From: Dryomyza anilis
Taxonomy: Eukaryota > Arthropoda > Insecta > Diptera > Dryomyzidae
Direction: 5' to 3'
Length of the DNA: 64,000 nt
NCBI GenBank assembly: GCA_951804985.1
Contig: OX638132.1
Coordinates: 103,840,026 to 103,904,025 of the forward strand
Numbering within the stretch: position 1 is the first letter of the stretch; each line of letters opens with the position of its first letter. The position numbers were made by a program, and so were the translations under genes. The notes under the pieces were generated by a model. It worked only from the letters and a program-made list of their open reading frames with translations. It was not told where the DNA came from and did no database searches. Shown in pieces: positions 34,901 to 47,088 of the stretch.

Positions 34901-37900
34901 GAAAACATTAGCAGAAAGTCATATATATTTGAGCAAAACAGTATGAAGTAAAATTTACCTGTAAATGTAAATTTTACATGAGATATTTGAACATAAGTGG
35001 ACCGATGTTCACAGGTCACAATAGACCGTTCATGCCTATTTTCTATACCAAATATCGTAGATGTATAAATAATCTAACTTCGGAGTTTCATTGATCTACC
35101 TCTTATAGTTTTTCTGTAATGGTGATTTCAGCAGACAGACGGACATCGTTAAATCGACTCAGGAAGTCATTTCGGTAAAGAATATATATACTTTTCCATA
35201 CTGGGTATGTCTCCTTCTGGGAGTTATAAACAGGGTACAAAACTTAATATAACCTTTTACTCTTAGTGTAGGGTATGGATATTAAAAGGCTTTATTTGAA
35301 TCAATAAAACTAAGGCCCATATACGTTTAAAACCGTTTTAATTTTAAACCCGAAACCATTAAAAAAGTTGCATATAAACACAAAACTGTTATACACCCAA
35401 CAAATACTGTATTAAAAACAAATAAAAATGTCTTTAAATTAATTAGGGGAAAAGTTACCTATTTTACTTTATTGTCTAAAGCAAGGTGTATTTAGCAAGG
35501 CGAGGAAAGTATAAAAACTCTTCTCATTTTTTATTTTTCTATTTTAATTTTTTTTTTGTCATTCGTTTGTTGATTTTCCTCGTTTCCGTTTAATAAATTT
35601 GGTGATTAAAATTAAAATTGTGAAAACAATTAAAAAACGAACAAACTAATGCCGAGACCATCTTATTCTGCATGTGACCAGTTGCGGTAAATGAAAATTT
35701 CACGTTTCCCGCAATCTCCAGATTAAACCCCCGGAAAAATAATTCGCATTTATATCCGTCTGGTGTACCAAAATGTTGTCCTCATTGTCGCGTGTCTCAA
35801 ATATTTTAATGTTAAATCTACCGCACCAGTAAAGTTGCATCTAAAAAATAGTCACATGATCGTAGAGGTGTCACCTGTTCCGGAACTCTCATTTATGCCC
35901 ACGACATCTACTGCTTCAGCTTTTCAAGTAGTGGTTCAGACATGTCCGTGGCGTGGAACATCCCATTTAACTAATATTTTTAAAATTAAAACTACCTGAA
36001 GTAGTTACAAATATCGATGAAAAAATCATGTTAATCGCCAAGTAGAGTGTGGGCAAGCTTGTCCAAGATTTACTAATTATGAACCCTTGCACACTTGGCC
36101 GAGGGGAAGGGATATTTAAAAATATCGAGCATGTGTATTTAAACGCCGCATAACCGATTTAACACATTTGTACACATCAAGGGGTACATCCTCGCTCAAA
36201 TGTGCGACGGGTCTGAGTGTGCCTTATTGTCCTCGTTGTCTCTATTAAAAAATATAGCCAAAATATAGTTTGTAGACAAATTTTATGTCATTTAAATTAT
36301 TTAATAAAAGCAAATCAGAAAAAAAGCATTTCAAATGTAAACAAAAACAAATAAATTGACTTTAATATACAGAAAACTTAAATAAAAACAAATATCGCAC
36401 TGACTTTTGTATACAGAAAATATTTCAAAATTTGAAATATGTGTACAGAATTACGCTCAAATTTTTAGATTCTCCAAATTTTCCTCACCTTCCTTAATAC
36501 ACCTTGGTCTAAAGTAGAGAAATTCAAGATAAAAAATCATCTCCGTATTGCTGAATTTCGTTTTTCAAACATTGATTTATTGAAGAACGATTCATAATAT
36601 TGATAATTACGAAACATCAAAGTTATGAATTCATTATCAATTTGATGAATTACCGAAAAAATGTTCTTCAATATGATGAAGTGCATGTGAAGAAAACGTT
36701 TCATCATGTTAATTAACATATACAAACAGAACAGATATTTGTTGCGCCAACCAACTCTTTGCCCAACCAACTTATTCGGTTCTCTCAATCGATTAGTCGG
36801 TTATTATTGTCAAAATGAAAAGAGTTGCAGTTTGTACTGCAACCAATTTCGAACTGTTTTAGAACAATTAGTACAGATTGAGAACCATTAGGAGTGTATA
36901 TTGACTAATATTTCAAGTGTATTGGCTAATATGGCACTTCCGCCAGTAAATTTGTATACAATTCGATTTAACCGAATGAAGTTAGTTGGTACAACTTTTT
37001 CTTTTTTTCAACCTCATGCCAAATAAGATTTTTCTGTGTGTAGCAAATATTCGTAAATATTGACAAAAATATTCGTATACGAAAATCGTAAATGATTCGA
37101 AAAAGCAAGCAGTTTTGACAATCGTTTTTTACGATACATACACTCGAAAAATACGATCCATCGTTATTTACGTGCAAAATATGAGTCTTTTATTTATTGT
37201 CATTCAACGCCGTTTCTTAAGAGGAAAATTATTATAAATTAGTATTTATTTTAGAGTATTTAAAAAAATAAAATACAAATATGAATTTTTGCAAAAGCAA
37301 TGTTGTTGTAGAATCGTCAAATATTTGTCACAAATATAATAAAATGGGACAAAGATGATAACAATGATAATAAAAAAACTACAAATGCACATAGGTCATA
37401 TAAATATTTATTTTTTAGTAATTAAGCGGGATATTTGTGAAACTAATCGAATAAATCTTCGTCATTAATGATTAGATTGATCTCTAAAAATAGCAGCATC
37501 TAACTACAAATAATTATTATGTGCTTGATGTTAAATGATAAATTAAACTTAATTTATGCAAAGTAATTAACATATAAATGCCAATATTGCAAAATAAAAA
37601 TGACTATTTTAATATTAAAAAACATAAACAAAAAGAAAACTTGCGATAGCTACAGATCTCCTAATACATGTAGAAAACAAAATAAAATATTTTAATTATT
37701 TGCTACTAACGCACATGGCTAGAAGAAAACCGGTTAAACCGAAGCTGTTAGTAGAGAAATGTTTAGCTGGCCTGCAAGGTGTAATTAAGAGATTTTGGTG
37801 CGATTAAATACTAAGGTTAAGCGTCGATTTGAAGCGAAGCTCCAAGAACAAAACACAGAACAGAACACAGTTTAAAATTTAATTAATAAACAATAAGCGG

Positions 37901-38633
37901 TTCTCAATGACCCTGTATCCGCAGCATAATTCACATCACCAATAATTTATTAATATAACTAAATACAGGAATTACTAGTGATCACTTATTATCTGGTAGA
38001 GAACTGCATAAAACACAGCGTAGAAATTAAATTTCAAAACGAAGAAATATAAAATTAAAAAACTGGTATTTCCGGTGCTATAATGCAGAAATTCCTTTGT
38101 GGTTGTGTCAAATTCAAATTTTAAAAATTACTGTTAAAAATTATATGGTACCCACCGATCGGCGCTCTTTTGCCAGATACATCTGTCGCCAATTTTTGTG
38201 CCTCTACCTCGGCCTTGCACACCGTATAGTTAAATCCCATGGAGCTGCTGGTAATATTGAAGATTTACGGCGTGGCACCCTGCGTGGTATTATCAAAAGT
38301 GAAATCATCACACTCTATGCCAAAAACCGATTTGTCCAGAGTTGTATCACACACTAGTTTATTGTAACCCAAATTGACGCGACAAGCCTAAAAGATTTCC
38401 AAAATTATATTTCGCACACAGGCCTTTTTCGATCTTCTCAATATTAGCACCTTATCCAGCGGAAAATTGAGCATCGCTACACCGTTAAATACACTGGCCA
38501 TGAGATAGAAGAAGAAAAACGGCTCTATTACTAAATACTTCCTATATTGCCATAATTTTTGAAAATAATTCAATTTCGGTTCCGTTTCCGTTGGCACAGC
38601 AGCGTTGCCATTCTCATTTTCACTTGGCGCCAT
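31940..38633 (-). CDS. SLC46-family (proton-coupled folate transporter-like) MFS transporter, with in-frame stop at codon 102
   Basis: Eleven coding exons: 38633-38451, 38387-38156, 34811-34698, 34630-34471, 34042-33954, 33887-33459, 33404-33303, 33240-33137, 33072-32955, 32258-32102, 32039-31940. All introns are GT-AG, all phases agree, and the total is 1788 bases (595 codons plus stop). TM1 lies at about residues 33-57 (EPFFFFYLMASVFNG). A lumenal/outer loop follows with Cys and three N-glycosylation sequons, then the MFS loop 2-3 signature GGWSDRYNKRKP at 151-162. A long Pro-rich central loop spans 284-360, TM7 is at 385-400, and a Lys-rich cytosolic tail ends the protein. SLC46 proteins carry folates, haem or small organic solutes across plasma or lysosomal membranes; the substrate here cannot be read from sequence. 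Codon 102 (38267-38265) is TAA, yet all downstream exons are open. It could be a null allele, a sequencing error or readthrough. Intron 2 is 3.3 kb and filled with repeats. Confidence 0.88.
34828..35278 (+). mobile_element. Interspersed repeat ending AGTGTAGGGT, copy in SLC46 intron 2
   Basis: Begins GGAAGGTTAGATCACATGGG like the 8.2-kb copy and ends CTCTTAGTGTAGGGT, with internal deletions. It sits only 16 bases upstream of the 3' splice site of exon 3 (reading the gene on the minus strand), so it borders the branch-site region. Confidence 0.6.
35685..36240. other. Compositionally distinct segment in SLC46 intron 2
   Basis: GC-richer than the rest of the intron. TGTCCTC(A/G)TTGTC-type blocks occur twice (about 35775 and 36225), and Cys-rich reading is possible in short frames. 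It may be a worn piece of a transposon coding region, but stops interrupt every frame and no family is recognised. Confidence 0.25.
36540..37042 (-). mobile_element. MITE family 1, copy 3, with adjoining TTGATGA-motif segment
   Basis: 36721-37042 is a near-complete family 1 copy in minus orientation (TACAAACAGAACAG start, TTTTTCTGTGTGTA end). 36540-36715 is made of ATTGATGAA/TTCATCAT motifs and reappears, inverted and likewise next to a family 1 end, at 60490-60665. The two parts may therefore be one composite element. Lies in SLC46 intron 2. Confidence 0.65.
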
Positions 38634-38778
38634 TTTATTCTGCGTTTTCTAATTGCGTTTTACAATTCAGATCACAATTAAATTCTTTTTAGTATTTCAC
38701 ATTCATTACTTAAATATCACTCTTAACGCGTTAGCCGAATTTTACAATTTGATTCTTTCTCGAACGCTTCTTCCATCG

Positions 38779-38784
38779 AACTGA
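38779..38784 (-). promoter_or_regulatory. Possible initiator of the SLC46-type gene
   Basis: TCAGTT on the minus strand matches the fly initiator (A at 38782), about 149 bases upstream of the ATG in GC-richer DNA. No TATA box was seen at the right distance, and the downstream DPE match is partial. Tentative. Confidence 0.3.
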
Positions 38785-39193
38785 TTGCTGTGTTAATCTT
38801 GAGGCACTCCTCAAGCTGATCTCTACCCGTTTCTCAGATTCTAAACTGATCGCCGCTGCTGCTTCGTTTTCATGTGTAATTTTTAAAATTTGAATAATTT
38901 TGTCATTTGGTCATTTGATCAATCGGCGGCATGTAGGGGTGACGCGTTGAAGCGTTACTAGAAAAACTGGAATCATATAATCCGCAGAGAATTTTTCTAC
39001 CAAGAGATTTGTTGATAAACAACAAATGAATGCTTTCTATCGTATAACTTTAAATTGTTGTTGCAAAAATAGGCGAAAACCTGTTCGCATGAAAAACTAA
39101 ATTATTTAATTTTATAGTTTTATAATCAGATGAATTTTGAGGTGCACAGATTAACCTACATCTACATATTAAAAAAATAAAGCAAAGTTTATC

Positions 39194-39504
39194 TACACAG
39201 AGAATAGTGATTTGTTGCGCCAACCAACTCTTTGCTCAACCAACATATTCGGTTCTCTCAACTGCTTAGTCGGTTGTTATTGTCAAAATAAAAAGGAATG
39301 TAGTTTGTACTGCATCCAATTTCGAACTGTTTTAGAACAATTTAGTACCATTAGGAGTGTATATAGACTAATATTTCATGTGTATAGGCTAATATGGCAG
39401 TTCGGCCAGCAAATTTGTAAACCATTCGATTTAACCGAATAAACTTAGTCGGTACAACTAACTTTTTCATTCTTCAACCTCATGCCCAAAGAGGAGTTTG
39501 TATA
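39194..39504 (-). mobile_element. MITE family 1, copy 4
   Basis: Starts TACACAGAGAATAG and runs through GTTCTCTCAACTGCTTAGTC to AAAGAGGAGTTTGTATA. Minus orientation, about 310 bp, non-coding. Its end is slightly degraded compared with the copy at 62486-62810. It lies about 400 bases upstream of the proposed SLC46 start site. Confidence 0.75.
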
Positions 39505-40273
39505 GTGTTGAAAATTCTTTATATTTTAAAACATATTAAAAATATATAGTCATTTTTTAAGAAACTTATTTATAAGGTTTCTATATAGATTAATATTATA
39601 AAAACCAGATCATTTCAAAATCAGTAAGGCATTTAGTACAAATATTAGCCTCTTCAATAAAAATTTCCCGATATATAAATATTTGTGCAACCAATTATTG
39701 AAATTTAGAATTTTTTATTTCTAAATACATAAGTTTTAAATGCTCCAAAGGAAGCCCTTATATATTTAGAAAAAATCTTCAATTGACTTTATTCATGAAT
39801 ATTATGAATTTTTTCACCAAATACCAGATTCATCTTATTGAAGATTTCATTCATTGAATTAAAATTTAATGTTACAATTTTTAAACAAAAATGTGTCTTC
39901 ATTTACACATTTTTTATAATCTAAAATTTTGTTCGTTTATTCTGAATAATACTAATATTTTTTTATAATTTCAAAATAAATTGATTAAAAATGTCTGAAT
40001 TTTTTTTCGAAATAAAAAGTTTTTGTTCGAAAAATTAACTTACCTTTCAAATGGTGTATCACATCTTCGAATCGCATTTGAACTTTACAAAAATAAAAAT
40101 ACAAATTCTGACTTTCTCATTGATTTTCACAAAATTTCGATACGGATCACTCCTTTTTTCCTAATTGAAACTATAAAATTTACTTTGCTTCATACGCCAT
40201 TTTTGGTTTATAGTAATTTATATGAGTTATATATCATTTTATTGAATCTCTCAAAAAAGATTGTTATTAATGG
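39505..40273. other. AT-rich intergenic DNA, nothing recognised
   Basis: The 103-codon plus frame at 40023-40334 runs into a SINE fragment and is not a gene. No other structure was seen. Confidence 0.4.
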
Positions 40274-40446
40274 CCTACCTCTCGGCAGTAAATTGCAAAC
40301 CCATGGGTGCACGAGAATTAAACATTGCCTATGAATAGCTCTCACCCGCCGTCCGAATTCGGAATTAAACTCTAGGTCCCTTTAAGTACAAATATAACAC
40401 GCACAGCTCAAAATGGTGACTGTAGCGTCAAACTATTATTATTAAA
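40274..40446 (+). mobile_element. SINE family 2, 5'-truncated copy D
   Basis: Starts inside the family body (CCTACCTCTCGGCAGTAAA), keeps CTCACCCGCCGTCCG and CACGCACAGCTCAAAATGG, has a deletion before CTGTAGCG, and ends in an ATTATTATTAAA tail. The tRNA head is absent, as in 5'-truncated retrotransposition. Confidence 0.8.
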
Positions 40447-41889
40447 TAAACCGCAAAAAACATGAAATACTTCCCAAAAATAAAATAATAAAATAGTATC
40501 CAAAATAAATGAAATACCGAACCAAACTAAAATGATATAAGACCCAAAAATGTTCATGTGAAAAATCCCCAATGAAACAGAGCCTAAAACGTATAAAAGA
40601 ATTCCCAAATTTATAACCCACTATGTTATCAATAAAATAATCCCCTAAAGAAATATATTAAATAACTCCCAAAATACATTAAAGAAATGAGAATATCTGT
40701 CAGACAGTGAAAAATTAATTTTATATTAATATATTACATACATTTTAGATAAGTATGTGTGGCTTCTACAGAAAACTTGAATAAAATGACATATTTAACA
40801 TGTTTCTAACGAAAATAGAATATGTTTTATTGAAAAAAAAACTTATTTTGTATTTTGATTTTTATTTTCATATTATTATTTGAAATTGTTCTGAACGTGT
40901 CATAAAGGCACATAATGCATTATAGTTAAAATCCAATTGCGCAGGTAATTGTATTTTAACTATATCACAGAAAATTCTTTGTCTAATGCCTCTTTAATTA
41001 GCATAGATTATGAAAATGTTTAAATTATAATACAAATACTTTAAATATATAACGTTTTTAATTGAAAAAACTTGTTAGATTTTAAAAAAATTGTGGAGCG
41101 CATCCAATAGATAATATTAAATACAATTTATTTTTCTATTGGGTTTCCCATGTGAAATAATTCTAAAATGCAATTCCAAAACACAACCAACTTCATCTAC
41201 CGTGCTTCAGTGGGTAGCATGACGTTTGGCCTGGGGACTGTTCACAACATGACAGTTCGTCATTCCATTGTGAATTTAATTGTGAATATTGCGAAATTGA
41301 AGAGAATGGAAAACGACAAAGATTCAGAGTTGCCAATTAAAATTAATTCTTGAAAAGTTATTTTTAATTTTATTTTGTGTAATTTTTAAAGAATTACAAT
41401 TATTATAAACTTTATAATTAAATATAAAAATGGATGATTTTCAAGATATTATTTCTTGAAAGTAATATGTTAAATGTATCAATTTAGGTATGATTGTTAA
41501 GGGTGCATTTTTTGATGATAATTAAGCGTGTGGGAGTTCTTCAAATATTTGAAGACAAAACTCAAATATTGGGTTTTTATTCGATTGCTATTCGATAATC
41601 AGAATTCGGTAGAATCAACAGATCTGTTTGTTTGCTATCATCATTTTTTTATTAGCAATTTATTTAGAAATTTCATAAATTGATAAGTAAACACTGCATT
41701 ACCTACAAAATTAAGACAGATTCGCTCAAAAAAAATATACATATAAATTTATTCTTAAACCCGAAGTAATTAAAAAAGTTGATATAAAAAATCGATATAC
41801 ATATATGATCATATTTTACTTTACTAAAAATTGAGAAAAAATAGTTTTATTTATGTATATTTAAGAAACTCCTTTTTTTGCTGAGATTA
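40447..41889. other. AT-rich intergenic DNA, no gene recognised
   Basis: The 61-codon plus frame at 41168-41353 lies in slightly GC-richer DNA but has no recognisable product. No RNA gene or repeat family was found. Confidence 0.35.
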
Positions 41890-43611
41890 TACAGAAAAAA
41901 GAATCGTTCGTGATATTGACAAACGGCGTACATCAATCTGTTTACGTAGTATTGACGAACAAGTTAATCAATATAACGTACAAACATACATGTTTTGATA
42001 TACATGTTTATCAATATTACGTATCGGTATCTTCAATCTCAAGCTCTCCTGTATACACAGAATACGCACTAACACATACAGGCATTGTGTAATGGCGGAA
42101 AAGAAATAAGATACGGCATGTGTCGAAGAATTTATTTGTTTCAAAAAATCTGTTTATTATTCTGCCCAACAAATAATAAAATATGATCAGAATATCATAA
42201 TAAAAACCGACTGCTTTAAGACGATAATTTGATGAGCATACCATCTAAGTTTCAATAGATATTCTGAAATTCACAGTCAAATTGATTTTATTAATTATTT
42301 AACTATAAATTTGTTGAATAATTTTGTTTTATTTAATTACTATTTAATTAAAATCATTATAAATATTACGAACGAGTTTAATAAATAGCATTCGTAATAT
42401 TAACGTACTTCGAAATCTTTCAATGTGTTAGTACATCTCGATTGATTAACACAATACGTAATAGCTGTGTTCCAGTGGCAGTTGAACCAGATCTGTTTCA
42501 CGGGAACGCAAACTGTTCTAATTTGAACAACTTGGCAGCATTGCTGCCCATCTGACTTTTTTTGACATTCCGTGACATCGGCATACAAATTAAATTAAAA
42601 ATTCAATTTGGGCAGAACTACATTTTACCGGACCCATATAAAAATAGCTTTAATCAACTATTTCAAGCACAAAATCCTACTGCAAACAAGTAGAAGCGGT
42701 TGTCCGACATACGATAGTTCCGTATTCGCTTGGTTTTTTCTGTGTTTTTGAAGTACACGGTAATCTGCAGTTCAGCCCAAATTTGAATTATTTCATAATT
42801 CATTTTACTTTCGGATATATGAATGCAGTGCATGCGAGATCTAGAGTGAAAAAACTACACTTCGTCGTGCACAACAGAATATTAATGACCACACTTTTTA
42901 AAAGAAAATGTGCGAAAGTTGTACATTATCGGGGCACAGTAAATAAGGTCATTTGCAATTTTGATATTTTTATTTCAAACAAATGGTAGGCCACCTGTGT
43001 TCAATTCCAAAGTGTTAAGTGCATATGAGCTAATTTGCGGAATCGTGTAGCATTAGGATTTGAAAGGACGTGTTTGTGACTGCTAAAAGCAGTTTTGTAT
43101 GTGTACATATATGTATGCAGCTCCAAACATTGCATGTGAGCTTAGGATGGAAAATACAGAATCCGTTTGAACTGCACTTTAGTGGCCGTAACAAAAAATA
43201 ATCACGCACTTCAAAACAAAACGTGCAAAAGTGCACTTAATCGCGAACTTGCGCCGCAATCTTCCAAATTAAACGAATAAATCATTTAAAACAAAAATAA
43301 AACAATTTTATTTGAAACGCAAATTCAAATTGTTTTTAATTTATTTTGATTTGTTCAAAATTTGTAAATATTGTCAACCAAGAAATAAAACTTGGCAGCA
43401 TTCGATTGAACTGGATTGAACCAGCTTTTGATCTGGTTCTAATTGATTGTTGATGTATAGAAAAAAAAAAATAGAGCTGTGGCTCCAGATCACATGCCAC
43501 GGGAACACAGCTAATATTGACGAACACGATCATCGGTTGAAATGTGATTAATTTGTTTGTCGTATTAATGTACAAGTTCGTTGTATTTACGTCACTTTTT
43601 GGTTCTGTGTA
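41890..43611. mobile_element. Fold-back element with ATTGACGAAC motifs, interrupted by a second element
   Basis: Left end TACAGAAAAAAGAATCG and right end GGTTCTGTGTA, with ATTGACGAAC/GTTCGT motifs inside both flanks. The centre is interrupted by the 42464-43511 insertion. Removing the insertion and one target copy restores ACGTAATATTGACGAAC, which closely matches an intact motif in the same element at 41943-41960. That supports the nested order of events. No coding. Confidence 0.5.
42464..43511. mobile_element. TIR transposon of 1.05 kb with 5-bp TAATA target duplication
   Basis: Left end GCTGTGTTCCAGTGGCA and right end TGCCACGGGAACACAGC are inverted repeats. TAATA flanks both sides exactly (42459-42463 and 43512-43516). 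A direct subterminal repeat AACTTGGCAGCATT occurs near 42530 and 43392. Frames inside are short (68 codons or fewer), so it is non-autonomous. The end sequence and the 5-bp duplication do not match a superfamily I know well. Confidence 0.65.
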
Positions 43612-43905
43612 GAACTTACATTTGACTTGACATAACATGGTTGCATTTCACAGTTTGTAACATTTCAGAGCGGAGCTGAGAATACCCTGGGGATATATAT
43701 AGATAACAGTAATATATAGTGATAGTAAAGCTAAAATTATTATCCTTTATTTTTACGTTTAAAAAACCATGTACAATAAATATTTAGAAAAAAGTATTAA
43801 AAAAGTACGAATATTTTTACTCTTAAAGTCTACTTCGACTTTTCGAAGTTCCAGTTCGAAAGCGGCGAAAATAAGCGAATTGGTGAAAAATAAGCGAATT
43901 GGTGA

Positions 43906-43940
43906 TATAAAGGAAATGTCAGACTACGTACGCCATTCGT
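43906..43940 (+). promoter_or_regulatory. Predicted Lst2 core promoter
   Basis: TATAAAG at 43906-43912 is followed 29 bases later by CCATTC (A at 43935), one base off the fly initiator. The 5' UTR would be about 710 bases, GC-richer at its start and containing a short upstream frame from the ATG at 44083. No transcript evidence; distance and composition fit. Confidence 0.4.
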
Positions 43941-44647
43941 GAATTTGTCTTTAAAGTCGAAGCGCGTTTTCGAGCAGGCGGATTTTCTTCGTGTTTAATT
44001 TTTTCTCATTAAAAATTTTACTGCGCATTGCTAATGGAAATAAACTGTTCCACGCGTAAATGTGGAGTTGTCGTGCTGTGCAATGGCTGAATATAGTGGA
44101 AATTGCAAGATAATCGAACAAAATAAAAATAGTAAAGCGTAAAACTTACTAAACGAACGCAAAGAGCAAAAATCAAATAACGAGGATATGAAAACAAAAG
44201 AAAAGTGGTGAAAAATAAGGGCAGAGCAAACGAAGCAACGCGGTTTGTTTGACGCCTTGTAAAAATAAATAGAAAAACTTGAAAAATACAGAAAAGTTTG
44301 AAAAATTAACGAAAAAGTGATGAATTCTAGTGAGATAAATGTGAAATTTATAAAAAATACTATTTGGAAATTAATAAAAATTTGATAAAAGTGAAAGAAG
44401 AGTCAGTTGGTGCAAAAGGCTGAAAAATTTCCGACGTTTTTTCTGGCTTTGCGTGGTTTTTCTTAGTTTTTGTTGTGATTTTTTTTTCTTCACATTGTTT
44501 GTTTGGCTATTTTCCTTTGTGCGTCGTTGGAAATTGAGCAAATAAAAAAATATAAATAAAAAAGTTTGTTTGATTGAATCTTTGATTTTTGTTTTGCGCA
44601 AAAATTAGCAAAGAGCAACAAACGGCGAGAAGGTCGAACGCAACAAA

Positions 44648-44683
44648 ATGGACACATTTCGCAAGTGGTTGAACAAGCCGAAG
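44648..44683 (+). CDS. Lst2: Lateral signaling target protein 2 (Lst2) homologue, first coding exon
   Basis: The exon encodes MDTFRKWLNKPK and ends at a phase-0 donor (AAG/GTAATT). These twelve residues match the N-terminus I remember for Drosophila Lst2 (CG6051), a FYVE zinc-finger protein that regulates endosomal EGFR signalling. The start has an excellent fly context, CAAAATGG. The next expected exon, which would start near ADDKSLL, was not found in any frame up to base 64000, so the first intron must exceed 19.3 kb or the assembly is broken there. The identification rests on twelve residues, start context and donor, hence moderate confidence. The protein is usually around 1000 residues, so only its extreme N-terminus is here. 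Confidence 0.72.
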
Positions 44684-47088
44684 GTAATTTTATAATTAGT
44701 TCATAGATTTCTGTGCGTCCGTTCATAAACAATGCCCATAGTACAATGATTTCCGCGTAACTAAAAACTTTATTTTAGTTTTCAAGTATATTTCTTATCA
44801 ATAATTAAGTTTTGTTGTTTCTAGGGCGCTAGTGTTTTTTTTTTTGCTTTTCTGTTTGTATTCGTTTGTGTGTGTATGTAACCTGAGCTGTCAGATGAAA
44901 GTCACATCTTTTGACAGCCACGACAAGAACCACACAGTGCGGCGGTACAAAATGCAGTTGTCCAGACAGGGTGCAGTGTTGCCACTATTCTATTAGACTG
45001 CTCATAATATTCAGCGTTACCAATAAATAAAAAAAGTCGAGAAATATATGAGGAAATGGTCAAAAAGCTGATACTATTTTAAATTTGACTTTAGATGGAA
45101 CTTTCCTTTATAGGACCGGTCGAAAAAACATTTTTCTTTTGCTACTCCCAACATTTAGGCGGATTATGAATCCGAGAATCCGAAGATTGTATTCAATAAA
45201 TTTGTTCACTTAATGCCTAACCAAGCAAAAAAGATTGAAATGTCGCCAAACATTTAGGCACCCACAACACACTTCACTGACTATAACGAACATTTATAAA
45301 CGGTCACAGTAGAAAAATAATTGCAATATTTTATTTTGGTTTTTATCAAATTAAAAGAATAAAATATTTGTAAATATTCGTTTAATTTGTAAAACATAAA
45401 GATACTCAAATTATAAACAACAACACGCACATGGCGCAATGTGCACAGCTGATTTCGTACGGAATGTGCGTTTCAAACCGCTCGTTCCTTAAGTTAACGA
45501 AAATGAACGAAACTACGACTATTTTCAATATGTCCTAGCATATGTGGGTAAGCTGAAATGTGCCAGTTAATTCGTATTATAGTTAGGCATTTAGGGTTAA
45601 CTGTTTAATAAAAAAGATTTATTAAGAAAAGGTATATTAAACAAAGTTCATGATTTTGTCAAACTCCAAACTAGAATAATTTTAATTATGTAAATATTTT
45701 TAAAAAATTTACAAAACTTTTATAAACTTGAAAGTGTCTCTAAAAACTAAACGGAGCCCACTCTGTTTTAAAATTGAAAAAGACATCACATACGGTTTAC
45801 ATAGTTAGCATATTGACAGAGAATACACTATTTTATTGTAAAATATTTTACGTCGACGTACCATTGTCGATACTGTCTGAAAATCGATGTTTTCGATATC
45901 ACGTTTTATCCGTTTACTGTCCCGTTCCACAATACGGCATGTTTACGGAATCTGAATAGGTATTTGCTGTATCGTTACGGCACATGTATATGGAACAATT
46001 TGTTTCTTAAGAAGATGTCTTTTTGAAAATATATGGTTTTCGACGAAATACGATGATGGTTTTTGATTAAATACGGTGATGGTTTTCGATAATAAAAATT
46101 TAAATAACAAAAAAAGAGAAATAAGAGTATTTTGAAATTAGTTTTCGTAATGAATGTCAAGTGCCTAAATGTTCATTATATTTCCGTAAAATACTCAAAT
46201 ATTATACGCATATATATTTTAAACTTTACTTTACGAATGCTTTTCGTAATATTTAAAAAATATTATTTTCACGAACATTTTCGAAAACTTGCGCAAAAAA
46301 TTTTGTGTTTAAAATAATAAAAATAATAAATTTGCATTTCGTAACTTTACAAAAATCCATCCGTTTTATGTATTAATAATTCAAATCATTTCGTTACTTT
46401 AATTTAGTAGTTTATATATTAAAAAGAAAAAAAAATGAAAAATTATAATTTTTGTCATAAAACACTTCAATTAGAAATAAATTCTTAAAATCGTGTTTAT
46501 ATCGTCATTTTCAAATAATGTGTATTGCCTTGTTTTTACTATGTCATTTTGTGTCATATTTGTGTTCTTTACATTATGATTGCGACGCAGAAACTATCCA
46601 AATTTACAATGTTCATTAACCATGTCATCGATATCATAATGCCAACATGTTGGCCTTTTTTTTTTGAACTTTGCCATATCGAAAAACAACAAATTTGAGA
46701 AATTTTCGAACATGAAACTGACACAAAATGACATAGTGAAAACCAAGCATATGAATTATAATTTTTAAATCGCTTTTGCCCGATACGTATGTACGTGTTT
46801 GTTTACAATTTTGAAACGCAATAATTTCGCAAATTAATTTCAGTTTAAAAAGCATGACTCATAAATTGCGCTTGCATTCTCCAGCTACACTGTTGTGTTT
46901 GCCATTCTGTATAACCATGAAAACGTTGAGCAATAACACTTGGAATAATGGGAGTTTCCCGTAATTATCTTTTCCTGCTGACAATTTTAATGTTCTTCCA
47001 GATCGTTTATTATAATGCGATTGTAATTTCGAAATTATTTAAAATGTATTTTCCAGATTATTAAATTTAAATACTGAACAAATAATTA
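44684..47088. other. Lst2 intron 1, first part: repeats and AT-rich DNA
   Basis: Includes a GGACCGGTCGAAAA block at 45112 shared with 52655, and a run of CGATAC/TACGG-type motifs at 45774-46100 with a TTACGAA-like cluster at 46130-46350. No exon is supported on either strand. Confidence 0.4.

Noticed and set aside
35685..36240. Zinc-finger part of a site-specific retrotransposon
   Set aside because: Cys-rich blocks are suggestive, but every frame is broken and the motif spacing does not hold; not enough to name a family.
38097..38357. Plus-strand 86-codon gene
   Set aside because: It is the antisense of exon 2 of the SLC46-type gene, whose phase and flanking splice sites are clear.
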